Below the pieces are notes generated by a model. The model ran no database searches. It saw only the letters and a program-made list of their open reading frames with translations, and was not told the DNA's origin. From Candidatus Rokuibacteriota bacterium (GTDB taxonomy: Bacteria > Methylomirabilota > Methylomirabilia > Rokubacteriales > CSP1-6), in the NCBI GenBank assembly GCA_016184365.1, contig JACPCW010000125.1, forward strand, positions 1-39,005: a DNA stretch of 39,005 nucleotides, given 5' to 3'. The position numbers and the translations under genes were made by a program. Below are positions 1 to 7,485 of this stretch, in pieces (the stretch's first letter is position 1; the number at the start of each line of letters is the position of its first letter).

Positions 1-353
1 AGCAGCTCGCGAAGAACCTGTGGCTGTCGCCGTCGCGGAATCCGCTGCGCAAGGTGAAGGAAGCGGCGCTCACGTGGCAGCTCGAGCGCACGCTCGGCAA
101 GCGACGGATCCTCGAGCTGTACCTGAATGTCGTCGAGCTCGGGCCGGGCATCTATGGCGCGGGAGCGGCGAGCCGGCGCTACTTCGGCAAGGCGGCCGCC
201 GAGCTCACCGAGGACGAGGCGGCCGAGCTCGCGGCCGCGCTCCCGCGCCCGGCGACGTGGCACCCGGGGGTGGAGAGCCGCGCGTACCGGCGCTACGTCG
301 AGACGATCCGCGCGCGCATGGACCGCGCGGCCCTGCCGGGCACCGCGTTCTGA
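1..353 (+). CDS. mtgA: Monofunctional peptidoglycan glycosyltransferase, C-terminal part (5' end outside window)
   Basis: This is the C-terminal ~116 residues of a GT51 family transglycosylase, which polymerises lipid II into glycan strands at the periplasmic face of the inner membrane. The reading frame is open from base 3. It shows the family's late conserved blocks: QLAKNLWLSPSRNPLRK, then KEAALTWQLE, the RILELYLNVVELG segment, and YGAGAASRRYFGK followed by the LTEDEAAELAAALPRP block. No transpeptidase domain follows, because the frame stops soon after the last GT51 motif. That is why the monofunctional MtgA type is preferred over a bifunctional class A PBP. The N-terminal membrane anchor and the first catalytic glutamate motif lie upstream of the window. 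The next confident gene begins about 800 bases downstream, so this is probably the last gene of its transcription unit. Confidence 0.9.
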   Translation, partial: QLAKNLWLSPSRNPLRKVKEAALTWQLERTLGKRRILELYLNVVELGPGIYGAGAASRRYFGKAAAELTEDEAAELAAALPRPATWHPGVESRAYRRYVETIRARMDRAALPGTAF

Positions 354-900
354 GGCTGGAGCCCGGTCAACTGGCAGGGGTCGCGAGCCCGGCCGGGACC
401 ATGATCGGCGCCAAGGGCCGCGCGGAATTGGAACACGTGACGGTTCGAGGGGCGGACGTGCACGTCGGCGCAGCAGATCCGTCGTTTTCACTAGCGCTTC
501 AGACGATTAGTCTAGGCGCCAGGGCGTCCCGATCGGACAGGACGGCGCGCCGGGAATCGCAAGCCCGAGCCCGGCGGACGGTGGTAGCGGCGGATGGGGC
601 GGGGACGGACACGGCAATGATGGAGTCGGCGGTGGAGGAGGCGGCAGTGGAGGTCTCGGACCAGGTGGCCGTGGTGCACTTGGAGGCAACGACCGCTCCC
701 AATTGGTGCCGGCGCAACTTGGAACGCGAGGGGGCGGCGGCGGCGGCGAACCTCGGCGAAGACGACGACAATCCGCTCTATCGGGGCAACCAGGAAGGTG
801 TGTGGAATGGCGCTCGCGGTGGCGGCGCGTCCGCCCGCCCGAACGGCTGGGGCCGCGGGCGAAGCGCCTGATGGCCTGAGCCTGTCCGGAGCGTTCCTGA

Positions 901-920
901 CGGGGCTCCCGCGAGCCCCG
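901..920. other. Perfect 8-bp hairpin
   Basis: CGGGGCTC (901-908) pairs perfectly with GAGCCCCG (913-920) around a 4-base loop. No T-run follows, so an intrinsic terminator is not supported. The following GGTTCAAACCC resembles a tRNA T-arm, but no tRNA can be folded around it. Function is unknown. Confidence 0.45.
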
Positions 921-1055
921 TAGGTTCAAACCCTTGGCCGAGACAGCGATCCGGGCCGGGGCGGACGCGCGAACGTCCGCGGCCGTCCCGCCTGACGCGC
1001 TTCTTGCACCCGCCCGCGCCGGCTGCGCTTCGCGAGCGTTCTCCACTATGATTCC

Positions 1056-1085
1056 TGCCCCGGGGCTCCGCGTGGCCCCGGGGCA
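1056..1085. other. Perfect 11-bp hairpin upstream of the SBBP/YVTN gene
   Basis: TGCCCCGGGGC (1056-1066) is exactly complementary to GCCCCGGGGCA (1075-1085), with an 8-base loop. It lies 84 bases before the start codon of the large beta-propeller gene. It could be a 5' UTR structure, a protein-binding site or a repetitive extragenic element. There is no poly-T tail, so it is not a standard terminator. Confidence 0.5.
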
Positions 1086-1169
1086 TGGAGCAGCTTCCGG
1101 CACGCGCCTGAACGGCGGCAGGGGCAGCCGCCGGGTTTTGCGATGCACGAGATTGGGGGAGGGCGCGCC

Positions 1170-4100
1170 ATGACGACATTCCTGGGCCGACGCATCATCA
1201 GCGCGGTGGTGGCGGCAGCACTGGCGATCTCGGGACCGTTCGGCATCGTCGCGACCGCGGCCGCCGAGCCCGCGTCCTCTTCGCTCCGCCCGCTCCAGGC
1301 CGTCGCGCGTCCCTCGGCCGGCGCGCCCGCGACGCTCCGCGCTCGCGCGGCGTTCGGCAAGCTGCCGCTCAGCTTCGAGGCGAACCGGGGCCAGACGCAT
1401 CCGGACGTGAAGTTCCTGTCGCGCGGCGCGGGCTATTCCCTGTTTCTCGGGGCGACCGAGGCCGTGTTCGTGCTGCGTCCGTCCGGCGCCAGGGCCGAGG
1501 CGGCGGCGCCAGCGAGCGTGCTGCGCATGCAGCTCGTGGGCGCCAACCCCGATCCGCTCGTGACGGGACTCGACGAGCGTCCCGGCAAGGCCAACTACTT
1601 TGGCGGCGCCGATCGCGCCCGGTGGCGCACCGGCGTGCCGCTCTACGGCAAGGTGCGATACGAGGCCGTCTATCCCGGCATCGACCTCGTCTACTACGGC
1701 AACCAGCGGCAGCTCGAATACGACTTCGTCGTCTCGCCTGGCGCCGATCCCGGGGCGATCGAGCTCGCCTTCGAAGGCGCGGACAGGCTTGAAACCGACG
1801 CCCAGGGCGACCTGGTGCTGTCGACGTCCGGCGGCGAGGCCCGCCTGAAGAAGCCGTACATCTACCAGCTCGTCGGCGGCGTGAAACAACCGGTCACCGG
1901 CGGCTATGCCGTGCGGTCGCGGGGCTCGGAAGCCCGGACTGCCGCGGTCGGGTTTCAGATCGCCGCGTACGACATGAGCAAGCCCCTGGTGATCGATCCG
2001 GTGCTCTTCTACTCCACCTACCTCGGGGGCGCCGACGACGACTCCGGCAAGGGCGTCGCCGTCGACGCCGAGGGCAACGCGTATGTCACCGGCACCACCC
2101 TGTCGTCGAACTTTCCGGGTCCCGGCATGGCGGCAGCGGGGAAGGTTCCGCCGGCGCTCGTGCCCGGCGCGTCGTTCGACGCCTTCGTGGCGAAGCTGGC
2201 GGTCGATCCCACGACCTTCGCGGTGAGCCTGAGCTACGCGAGCTATTTCGGCGGCACGGACAGCGACTCGGGGAACGCCATCGCGGTGGACGCTGCCGGC
2301 AACGCCTACGTGACGGGCGGCACCAAATCCGACGCGGTGAACGAGGGGTTCCCCATCACGACGGGCGCTTTCGACAAGACCTGCGGCACCGATGGACTCT
2401 GCGACGGCGAGCAGGACGCCTTCGTCGCGAAGTTCGACGCCGGTGGTTCACTGCTCTACTCGAGCTATCTGGGCGGCGGTCAGCACGACGCAGGCTACGC
2501 CATCGCCGTGGATGCGGCCGGCAACGCCTACGTGACCGGGGGAACGTACACCAATCTGAAAACGAACACCTTCCCGACGACGCCGGGGGCCTTCTCGAGG
2601 GTCGATCCCCACCTCGACACGTTCATGACGAAGCTGAGGCCGGACGACGCCAATACGAGCTCGCCCTGCCCCATCAACGGGGTGGCGTACGACGACTGCG
2701 CCGACCTGCTCTACTCCACCTACCTGAACGCCAGGGGGCAGGACGACAAGGGCATGGCGATCGCCGTGGACGCCGCCGGTCACGTCTACGTCGCCGGGTG
2801 GACGGGGGCCGTCGGCCTGCCGACGACGGTCAACGCGTTTCAGGCCACGAAGAGCAACGGCAAGGACGTCTTCGTGATGAAGCTGAACCCGGACGACGAC
2901 CCGGACCTGAATGCTCCGTGCACCATCGTCGACGGCGACCTCGGGCTCACCGTGGACTACAACGACTGCTCGGACCTCCTGTATTCCACGTATCTCGGCG
3001 GCGCCGGCATCGACACGACCGCCGGCGACACCGCGGACGATGACGACCGGGATGGGGGGATCGCCGTGGACTCGTCGGGCTTCATCTACGTGACGGGCAG
3101 CACCGACTCGACGGACTTTCCGGGACCCGGAGGGGGCACGGCTCCGAAGCTCGGCCCGGGCGCCAGCGGCGCCGGCATCGACGTCTTCGTCGCGAAGCTG
3201 AATCCGGCTCCCGCCACCTGTACGCCGGTAGCGAACACGAACATCACCTGCGTCGAATCGCTCGTCTATGCCACGTACCTCGGCGGTACGGGCGCGGACA
3301 CGGGCTTCGGCATCGCCGTCGACCATGCCGGCAATGCGTATGTGACGGGGAGCACGGCGTCGAGCGACTTTCCGGGGCCGGGGAACACGACCGCCTCGAA
3401 GCTCGGCCACGCCACCGCCGGAACGGACGGCGCCTTCGCCGCGAAGCTGAACGCGGCCGGCACCGCCCTTGTCTACTCGACGGTACTGGCCGACGCCGGC
3501 GGCCGCGGGATCGCTCTCGACGCCTCGTGCAATGCGTACGTGACGGGCCAGAGCTTCTTGCCGGGCTTTCCCGTGCTGAGCCACCTGCCGCAGAGCCACC
3601 TGCCGCAGGACTCCGCCGGTAAGATCAACGTCGGCGAGAACGCCGACGCGTTCGTCACCAAGATCGCCCAGCTCGGGTTCCGCGCCTACATCAGCAACGC
3701 CAACGCCGGGACCGTCTCGGTGATCGACACCCATACCAACAGCGTCGGGGCCAATCCCGTCCAGGTCGGGGCGAGCCCTCAGGGCGTGGCGGTGCACCCG
3801 TCCGGCACCCACGTGTTCGTGGCGAACGCCGGTGATCCGAACGTCGTGGGGGACGCGAGCGTTTCGGTGATCGACGTCACGAAGGATCCCGCGACGGTCG
3901 CCCCCGTGCCACTGGGGACGGACGGAGCCGCGGGGGTGGCTGTCGCCGTGACGCCGAACAAGAAGGTCAAGCTCTACGTGACGAGCCCGAACAACGGCAC
4001 CGTTTCCGTGTTCGACGCCGATCCATCGAGCCCGGACTTCAAGCAGCCCATCGGCAATGCCATTGCCGTCGGAACCACGCCCAGCGGGATCGTGGCGAGC

Positions 4101-5459
4101 CCTGACGGGTCCACGATCTACGTCGCCAATGTCGCCAATACGGGAAGCGGGAGTATCTCGGTGATCGATACCGAGACCGATCAGCAGATTGCGGGTTCGC
4201 CGTTCACGATTCCCAACGCCCTCCGGCCCCATGGCCTGGCCGTCACGCCGAAGAATTCCCACCTGATCGTCGCCGACGCCAACCCGGCGTTCGGGTTCGT
4301 CGCCATCGTGAAGACTTCCGACTTCACGCTGGCCGCGACCGCGGGGCTGAACCCGCTCCCCGTCGGCGGCGTGCCCCTCGGCGTGGCGATGCTTCCCAAC
4401 GGGAGCCGGGCGTACGTGACACAGCCGGTCAGCAACAGTGTCGTGGTGCTCGATGCGGACCCCGCCAGCGCGACGTTCGGCACGGTGCTCGGCAGCCCGA
4501 TTCAGGTCGGGGCCTTTCCCTACGGCGTCGCGGTGACCCCTGATGGATGGCTGGTCTACGTGGCGAACTTCCACGACGACACCGTGTCGGTGATCAACAC
4601 GGCGAACGACAAGCGAATCGATTTCGACGTGCAGATGTCCGGCATCCAGGACCTTGCCGTCGGCGACGGGCCGGTTGCCTTCGGCCGGTTCATCGGGTTC
4701 CCGGTGCTGGACAAGGACAAGGATGGGATCTGGGACTTCGTCGACGTCGATCCGGGCGACGCGTCGAACAAGACCTTCTCCAACAAGCACCTGTGCGGCA
4801 CGGTCTCCGGCGAGATCCTCGACACGGGCGGTCTCGTCGTCACCATCGAGAGTCCGGCCGGACTCGTGATCAGGACCGTCGGCGCCTCCGGCGAGGCGAA
4901 GATCAAGCTCTGCGACTTCGAGACGAAGTCCTTCGCGGGCAACGTCGTCAAGCCGCTCCTCTGCGGCTCACTGACGGCGCTGGTCGAGTCCGGGCCCTTC
5001 GAGATTCTCCTCGGGGGCTCCGGCGCCGCCACGGTTCCGGGCGGCGTGACGGTCCGGGTGGCCGAGATCGCGCCGGGACAGTTCGAGGTCCAGAACCTGA
5101 GCGGCGCCGGGACGATCACCGTCAACTTCGAGGGCCAGGTGACCCAGGTTGCGCCCGGCGGTTCGAGCACGTTCGCCCCGGACAGCGACGGCGACGGCGT
5201 TCCTGATAACCGGGATAGCTGCCCTGGCACGCCCGCGGGCAAGGCGGTCGACGCCGGCGGCTGCGGCGGTGAACAGCTCGTCAGCCAGGCGTGTTCATGC
5301 GCCGGACCGTCGGCGGGCGGGGTGTGGAAGAACCACGGGGCGTATGCGTCCTGCGTCGCCCGCGAAGCCGGCCGGGTCGCCAAGTCCGGTCTGATCACAC
5401 ACAGGGAGAAGGGCGCGATTCAGAGCCAGGCGGCGCGCTCGACCTGCGCCGTGAAGTGA
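1170..5459 (+). CDS. Large secreted SBBP/YVTN beta-propeller protein with thrombospondin type-3-like repeat
   Basis: This encodes a 1429-residue exported protein. The start at 1170 is chosen over the upstream in-frame ATG at 1143 because a purine-rich GGGGGAGGG lies just before it and translation then opens with a signal peptide ending near AATAAA-EPA (residue ~32). Residues ~50-275 form the N-terminal domain usual in SBBP proteins (FEANRGQTHPDVKFLSRG, then YPGIDLVYYG). Seven SBBP-type repeats follow, of the form YSTYLGG...GIAVDxxGNAYVTGST. Five or six YVTN blades come next (VYVANxxxxTVSVIDT), then a beta-rich segment with paired cysteines and an acidic DSDGDGVPDNRDSCP type-3 repeat. A C-terminal CSCAGPSAGG-VWKNHGAY module ends the protein. 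It is probably a calcium-stabilised cell-surface or secreted protein; the ligand is unknown. The 3' part is paralogous to the gene ending at 8964. Confidence 0.85.
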   Translation: MTTFLGRRIISAVVAAALAISGPFGIVATAAAEPASSSLRPLQAVARPSAGAPATLRARAAFGKLPLSFEANRGQTHPDVKFLSRGAGYSLFLGATEAVFVLRPSGARAEAAAPASVLRMQLVGANPDPLVTGLDERPGKANYFGGADRARWRTGVPLYGKVRYEAVYPGIDLVYYGNQRQLEYDFVVSPGADPGAIELAFEGADRLETDAQGDLVLSTSGGEARLKKPYIYQLVGGVKQPVTGGYAVRSRGSEARTAAVGFQIAAYDMSKPLVIDPVLFYSTYLGGADDDSGKGVAVDAEGNAYVTGTTLSSNFPGPGMAAAGKVPPALVPGASFDAFVAKLAVDPTTFAVSLSYASYFGGTDSDSGNAIAVDAAGNAYVTGGTKSDAVNEGFPITTGAFDKTCGTDGLCDGEQDAFVAKFDAGGSLLYSSYLGGGQHDAGYAIAVDAAGNAYVTGGTYTNLKTNTFPTTPGAFSRVDPHLDTFMTKLRPDDANTSSPCPINGVAYDDCADLLYSTYLNARGQDDKGMAIAVDAAGHVYVAGWTGAVGLPTTVNAFQATKSNGKDVFVMKLNPDDDPDLNAPCTIVDGDLGLTVDYNDCSDLLYSTYLGGAGIDTTAGDTADDDDRDGGIAVDSSGFIYVTGSTDSTDFPGPGGGTAPKLGPGASGAGIDVFVAKLNPAPATCTPVANTNITCVESLVYATYLGGTGADTGFGIAVDHAGNAYVTGSTASSDFPGPGNTTASKLGHATAGTDGAFAAKLNAAGTALVYSTVLADAGGRGIALDASCNAYVTGQSFLPGFPVLSHLPQSHLPQDSAGKINVGENADAFVTKIAQLGFRAYISNANAGTVSVIDTHTNSVGANPVQVGASPQGVAVHPSGTHVFVANAGDPNVVGDASVSVIDVTKDPATVAPVPLGTDGAAGVAVAVTPNKKVKLYVTSPNNGTVSVFDADPSSPDFKQPIGNAIAVGTTPSGIVASPDGSTIYVANVANTGSGSISVIDTETDQQIAGSPFTIPNALRPHGLAVTPKNSHLIVADANPAFGFVAIVKTSDFTLAATAGLNPLPVGGVPLGVAMLPNGSRAYVTQPVSNSVVVLDADPASATFGTVLGSPIQVGAFPYGVAVTPDGWLVYVANFHDDTVSVINTANDKRIDFDVQMSGIQDLAVGDGPVAFGRFIGFPVLDKDKDGIWDFVDVDPGDASNKTFSNKHLCGTVSGEILDTGGLVVTIESPAGLVIRTVGASGEAKIKLCDFETKSFAGNVVKPLLCGSLTALVESGPFEILLGGSGAATVPGGVTVRVAEIAPGQFEVQNLSGAGTITVNFEGQVTQVAPGGSSTFAPDSDGDGVPDNRDSCPGTPAGKAVDAGGCGGEQLVSQACSCAGPSAGGVWKNHGAYASCVAREAGRVAKSGLITHREKGAIQSQAARSTCAVK

Positions 5460-5460
5460 T

Positions 5461-6831
5461 TCACGCGCCGGCGGCGGGAGCGCGCCGGAGCGTCTCCGGC
5501 TCGTACATTCGCCCGCGCGTCATGACGCGCTCGATGCGTCGCACGTTCCGGATGTCGGCCAGGGGGTCCGCGCCGAGGACCACGAGGTCGGCGGCCAGAC
5601 CCGGCGCGATGGTGCCGAACTCTCCGGCGCGATCGAGACGCTCGGCCGGCCGGCGGGTCGCGGCCAGCAGCGCGTCCATCGGCGACAGGCCGGCGCGCAC
5701 CAGCAGCTCGAGCTCCCGGTGGAGCGAATAGCCCGAGACGATCGCCACGTTGGGACAGTCGGTGCCGGCGAGCACGGTGCCGCCGGCGCGATGGAAGCGG
5801 TCGACCAGCGCCAGCAGGTGCTCCCAGCCCTTGCGCGTCCGGTCGGCCGAGCGCGCTGACACGCCGGCGGCGGCGCGCCGGCGCTCCGCCCACCGGCGGA
5901 TCAGCTCCTCGCGCACGGGCGCCGGCAGCGCGGGCAGGAGCGGCGTCCGCTCGGGATCGTCCAGGCTCGTGTCGCCGACGTCGTCGCCCAGCGCGCCCGG
6001 ACGCGCGGCGAACAGGACGAGCGTGGGATCGAGCGCGGTGTCCGCGGCGATCAGGCGGTCGAAGAGCCGCGTGACGGCGTCGCCGCGCGGGTCGACGTCC
6101 GCGAGCCAGCGCCACATCCAGCCGCCGTACTCGAACGGGGTCAGCCGGCCGGGCTCCGGCGGCCGGAGCGCCTCGGGCGCGAGCGCGCCGAAGACCATCA
6201 TGTGCTCGACGCAATCGACTCCGGCGTCGGCGGCGTCGGCGCCCCACGTCTCCTGCTGGTGCATGAACACGCGCAGCCCGCGCGCGCGGGCGCGGGCGCA
6301 GGCGCGCTCCGCCGTGCCCGGCGTGATCGTGACGTAGAGCTTGATGGCGTCGACGCCCGCGTCGGCGAGCTCGTCGACGGCGTCCTCGATGTGCGCGCCG
6401 TCCACCCGCCGGCTCAGGTGCGCGAAGCCCGCGTAGGGTTCGCCCTCCTCCAGGAACGGGCCGGTGTAAAGGAGGCGCGGCCCGGGGGTCGTGCCCGCGT
6501 CGATCGCGCCCCGGAGCGCCGCGAGGTCCGGGAGCTGGCCGCCCAGGTCGAGCACGGTGGTGACGCCCGCGGCCAGGAACAGCCTGGCGTGCCAGCGGTC
6601 CGGCCCGAGCACGTGCACGTGCATGTCGGTGAGGCCGGGGATCACGAAGCGGCCGCGCGCGTCCACCACCTGCGCGCCCTCGGGCGGCGGCGTCTCCGTC
6701 GCGGGGCCGATGCGCGAGAAGCGGTCACCCTCGATCACCACCGTCGCGTTGGCGAGCGGCGGCCCGCCGGTGCCGTCGATCAGCGTGGCGCCGGTGATGG
6801 CGATGGGGCGCGGGCGTTCGGAGCTACTCAT
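5461..6831 (-). CDS. Metal-dependent amidohydrolase (imidazolonepropionase/prolidase-like)
   Basis: A 456-residue amidohydrolase-superfamily TIM-barrel hydrolase. It opens with the small beta domain typical of the family (ITGATLIDGTG...VVIEGDRFSRIG) and then VDARGRFVIPGLTDMHVH. Metal-ligand and catalytic candidates are H71 and H73 (HVH), K164 (AIKLYV, possible carboxylated lysine), H191 (VFMHQQ), H210 (CVEHMM) and D358 (AGTDCPN). The C-terminal APGLAADLVVLGADPL motif is also characteristic. The start at 6831 (MSSSERPRP) is preferred because a much longer upstream extension lies antisense to other genes and has no family similarity. The stop codon is one base from the stop of the convergent propeller gene, and the start is 18 bases from the divergent AlkB-like gene. 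Substrate cannot be read from sequence; amide, peptide or cyclic-amide hydrolysis is possible. No signal peptide is seen. Confidence 0.87.
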   Translation of the reverse strand: MSSSERPRPIAITGATLIDGTGGPPLANATVVIEGDRFSRIGPATETPPPEGAQVVDARGRFVIPGLTDMHVHVLGPDRWHARLFLAAGVTTVLDLGGQLPDLAALRGAIDAGTTPGPRLLYTGPFLEEGEPYAGFAHLSRRVDGAHIEDAVDELADAGVDAIKLYVTITPGTAERACARARARGLRVFMHQQETWGADAADAGVDCVEHMMVFGALAPEALRPPEPGRLTPFEYGGWMWRWLADVDPRGDAVTRLFDRLIAADTALDPTLVLFAARPGALGDDVGDTSLDDPERTPLLPALPAPVREELIRRWAERRRAAAGVSARSADRTRKGWEHLLALVDRFHRAGGTVLAGTDCPNVAIVSGYSLHRELELLVRAGLSPMDALLAATRRPAERLDRAGEFGTIAPGLAADLVVLGADPLADIRNVRRIERVMTRGRMYEPETLRRAPAAGA

Positions 6832-6849
6832 CGACGGGATAATAGTCGA

Positions 6850-7482
6850 GTGGCAACGCGGATCGACCTCGATGGCGGCGCCTGGCTCGAGTACGTGCCG
6901 GACTGGATCGGAGCGACCGAGGCCGATCCGCTCCTGGCCGCGCTGCGCGACGAACTCCGGTGGGAGCAGCGGGAGATCGTGCTGTTCGGCCGGCGCGTCC
7001 TCCAGCCCCGCCTGATCGCCTGGGCGGGATCGCTCGGCTATCGGTACTCGGGGCAGACGCTCGAGCCGCGCGAGGCGACCGGGACGACGGCCGCGCTCAT
7101 GGCCCGCGTGTGCGCGCACACCCGGGTGCCCTTCAACCACGTCCTGCTCAACCGCTACCGCGACGGCTCCGACAGCATCGGCCTGCACGCCGACGACGAG
7201 CCGGAGCTGGGCCTCGACCCGGTCGTCGCCACGCTGTCGCTGGGCGCGACGCGGCGCTTCGTGCTGAAGCCGCGGCGCGCGCGCTCCGGGCCGAGCCGTT
7301 CGCTCGACGTCGGCCACGGGAGCCTGCTCGTGATGGGCGGGACGTGTCAGCGGCGCTACGTGCACGGCGTGCCGCGCCAGCCGGGTACGGCCGGCGAGCG
7401 GATCAGCCTGACGTTTCGACGCCTGCTCCGCGCGCCCGAGCCGGGCGGAGCGCCCGATCGCGGGAGCCCGCCCGGAACCTAA
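6850..7482 (+). CDS. AlkB-like 2-oxoglutarate/Fe(II)-dependent dioxygenase
   Basis: A 210-residue member of the AlkB family, related to the AlkBH2/AlkBH3 type. These enzymes demethylate alkylated bases in DNA or RNA using Fe(II), 2-oxoglutarate and O2. The Fe ligands are visible as H113 and D115 in GLHADDEPELG and H172 in YVHGVP. The 2-oxoglutarate-binding arginines are in GERISLTFRR (R184, R190). The conserved NRYRDGSDSIG and ATLSLGATRRF blocks are present. The start is taken as GTG at 6850, because no ATG in this frame gives a sensible N-terminus and the longer frame upstream lies antisense to the amidohydrolase. The C-terminal ~18 residues are proline/glycine-rich and look like unrelated read-through to a stop. 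The gene is divergent from the amidohydrolase with only 18 bases between starts. Confidence 0.85.
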   Translation: MATRIDLDGGAWLEYVPDWIGATEADPLLAALRDELRWEQREIVLFGRRVLQPRLIAWAGSLGYRYSGQTLEPREATGTTAALMARVCAHTRVPFNHVLLNRYRDGSDSIGLHADDEPELGLDPVVATLSLGATRRFVLKPRRARSGPSRSLDVGHGSLLVMGGTCQRRYVHGVPRQPGTAGERISLTFRRLLRAPEPGGAPDRGSPPGT

Positions 7483-7485
7483 CCC

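Larger units (their letters stand above)
354..1169. other. Gene-poor 816-bp spacer with a start-less glycine-rich frame
   Basis: No convincing gene is seen here. On the plus strand, positions 511-879 form an open frame with no ATG, GTG or TTG before its middle. Between about 565 and 735 it reads as a glycine-rich, low-complexity stretch (runs such as GGSGGWGGDGHGN and GGGGGGSGG) and then becomes arginine-rich. It is directly preceded by a TAG stop at 508-510. This could be the decayed end of a glycine-rich secreted or collagen-like gene, or merely a by-product of GGN-rich DNA. Long opposite-strand frames across the region are arginine/proline-rich and look like shadows. Two perfect hairpins, listed separately, occupy 901-920 and 1056-1085. 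Confidence 0.4.

Noticed and set aside
880..945. Possible tRNA: a stem-loop like a long variable arm followed by GGTTCAAACCC like a T-arm
   Set aside because: The T-stem would pair at only three of five positions, no acceptor stem, D-arm or anticodon arm can be built upstream, and no CCA-like end follows.
2448..4790. 780-codon open frame on the minus strand inside the propeller gene
   Set aside because: Composition is Arg/Val/His/Asp-rich without motifs, and the plus strand carries clear SBBP/YVTN repeats; it is a GC-rich antisense shadow.
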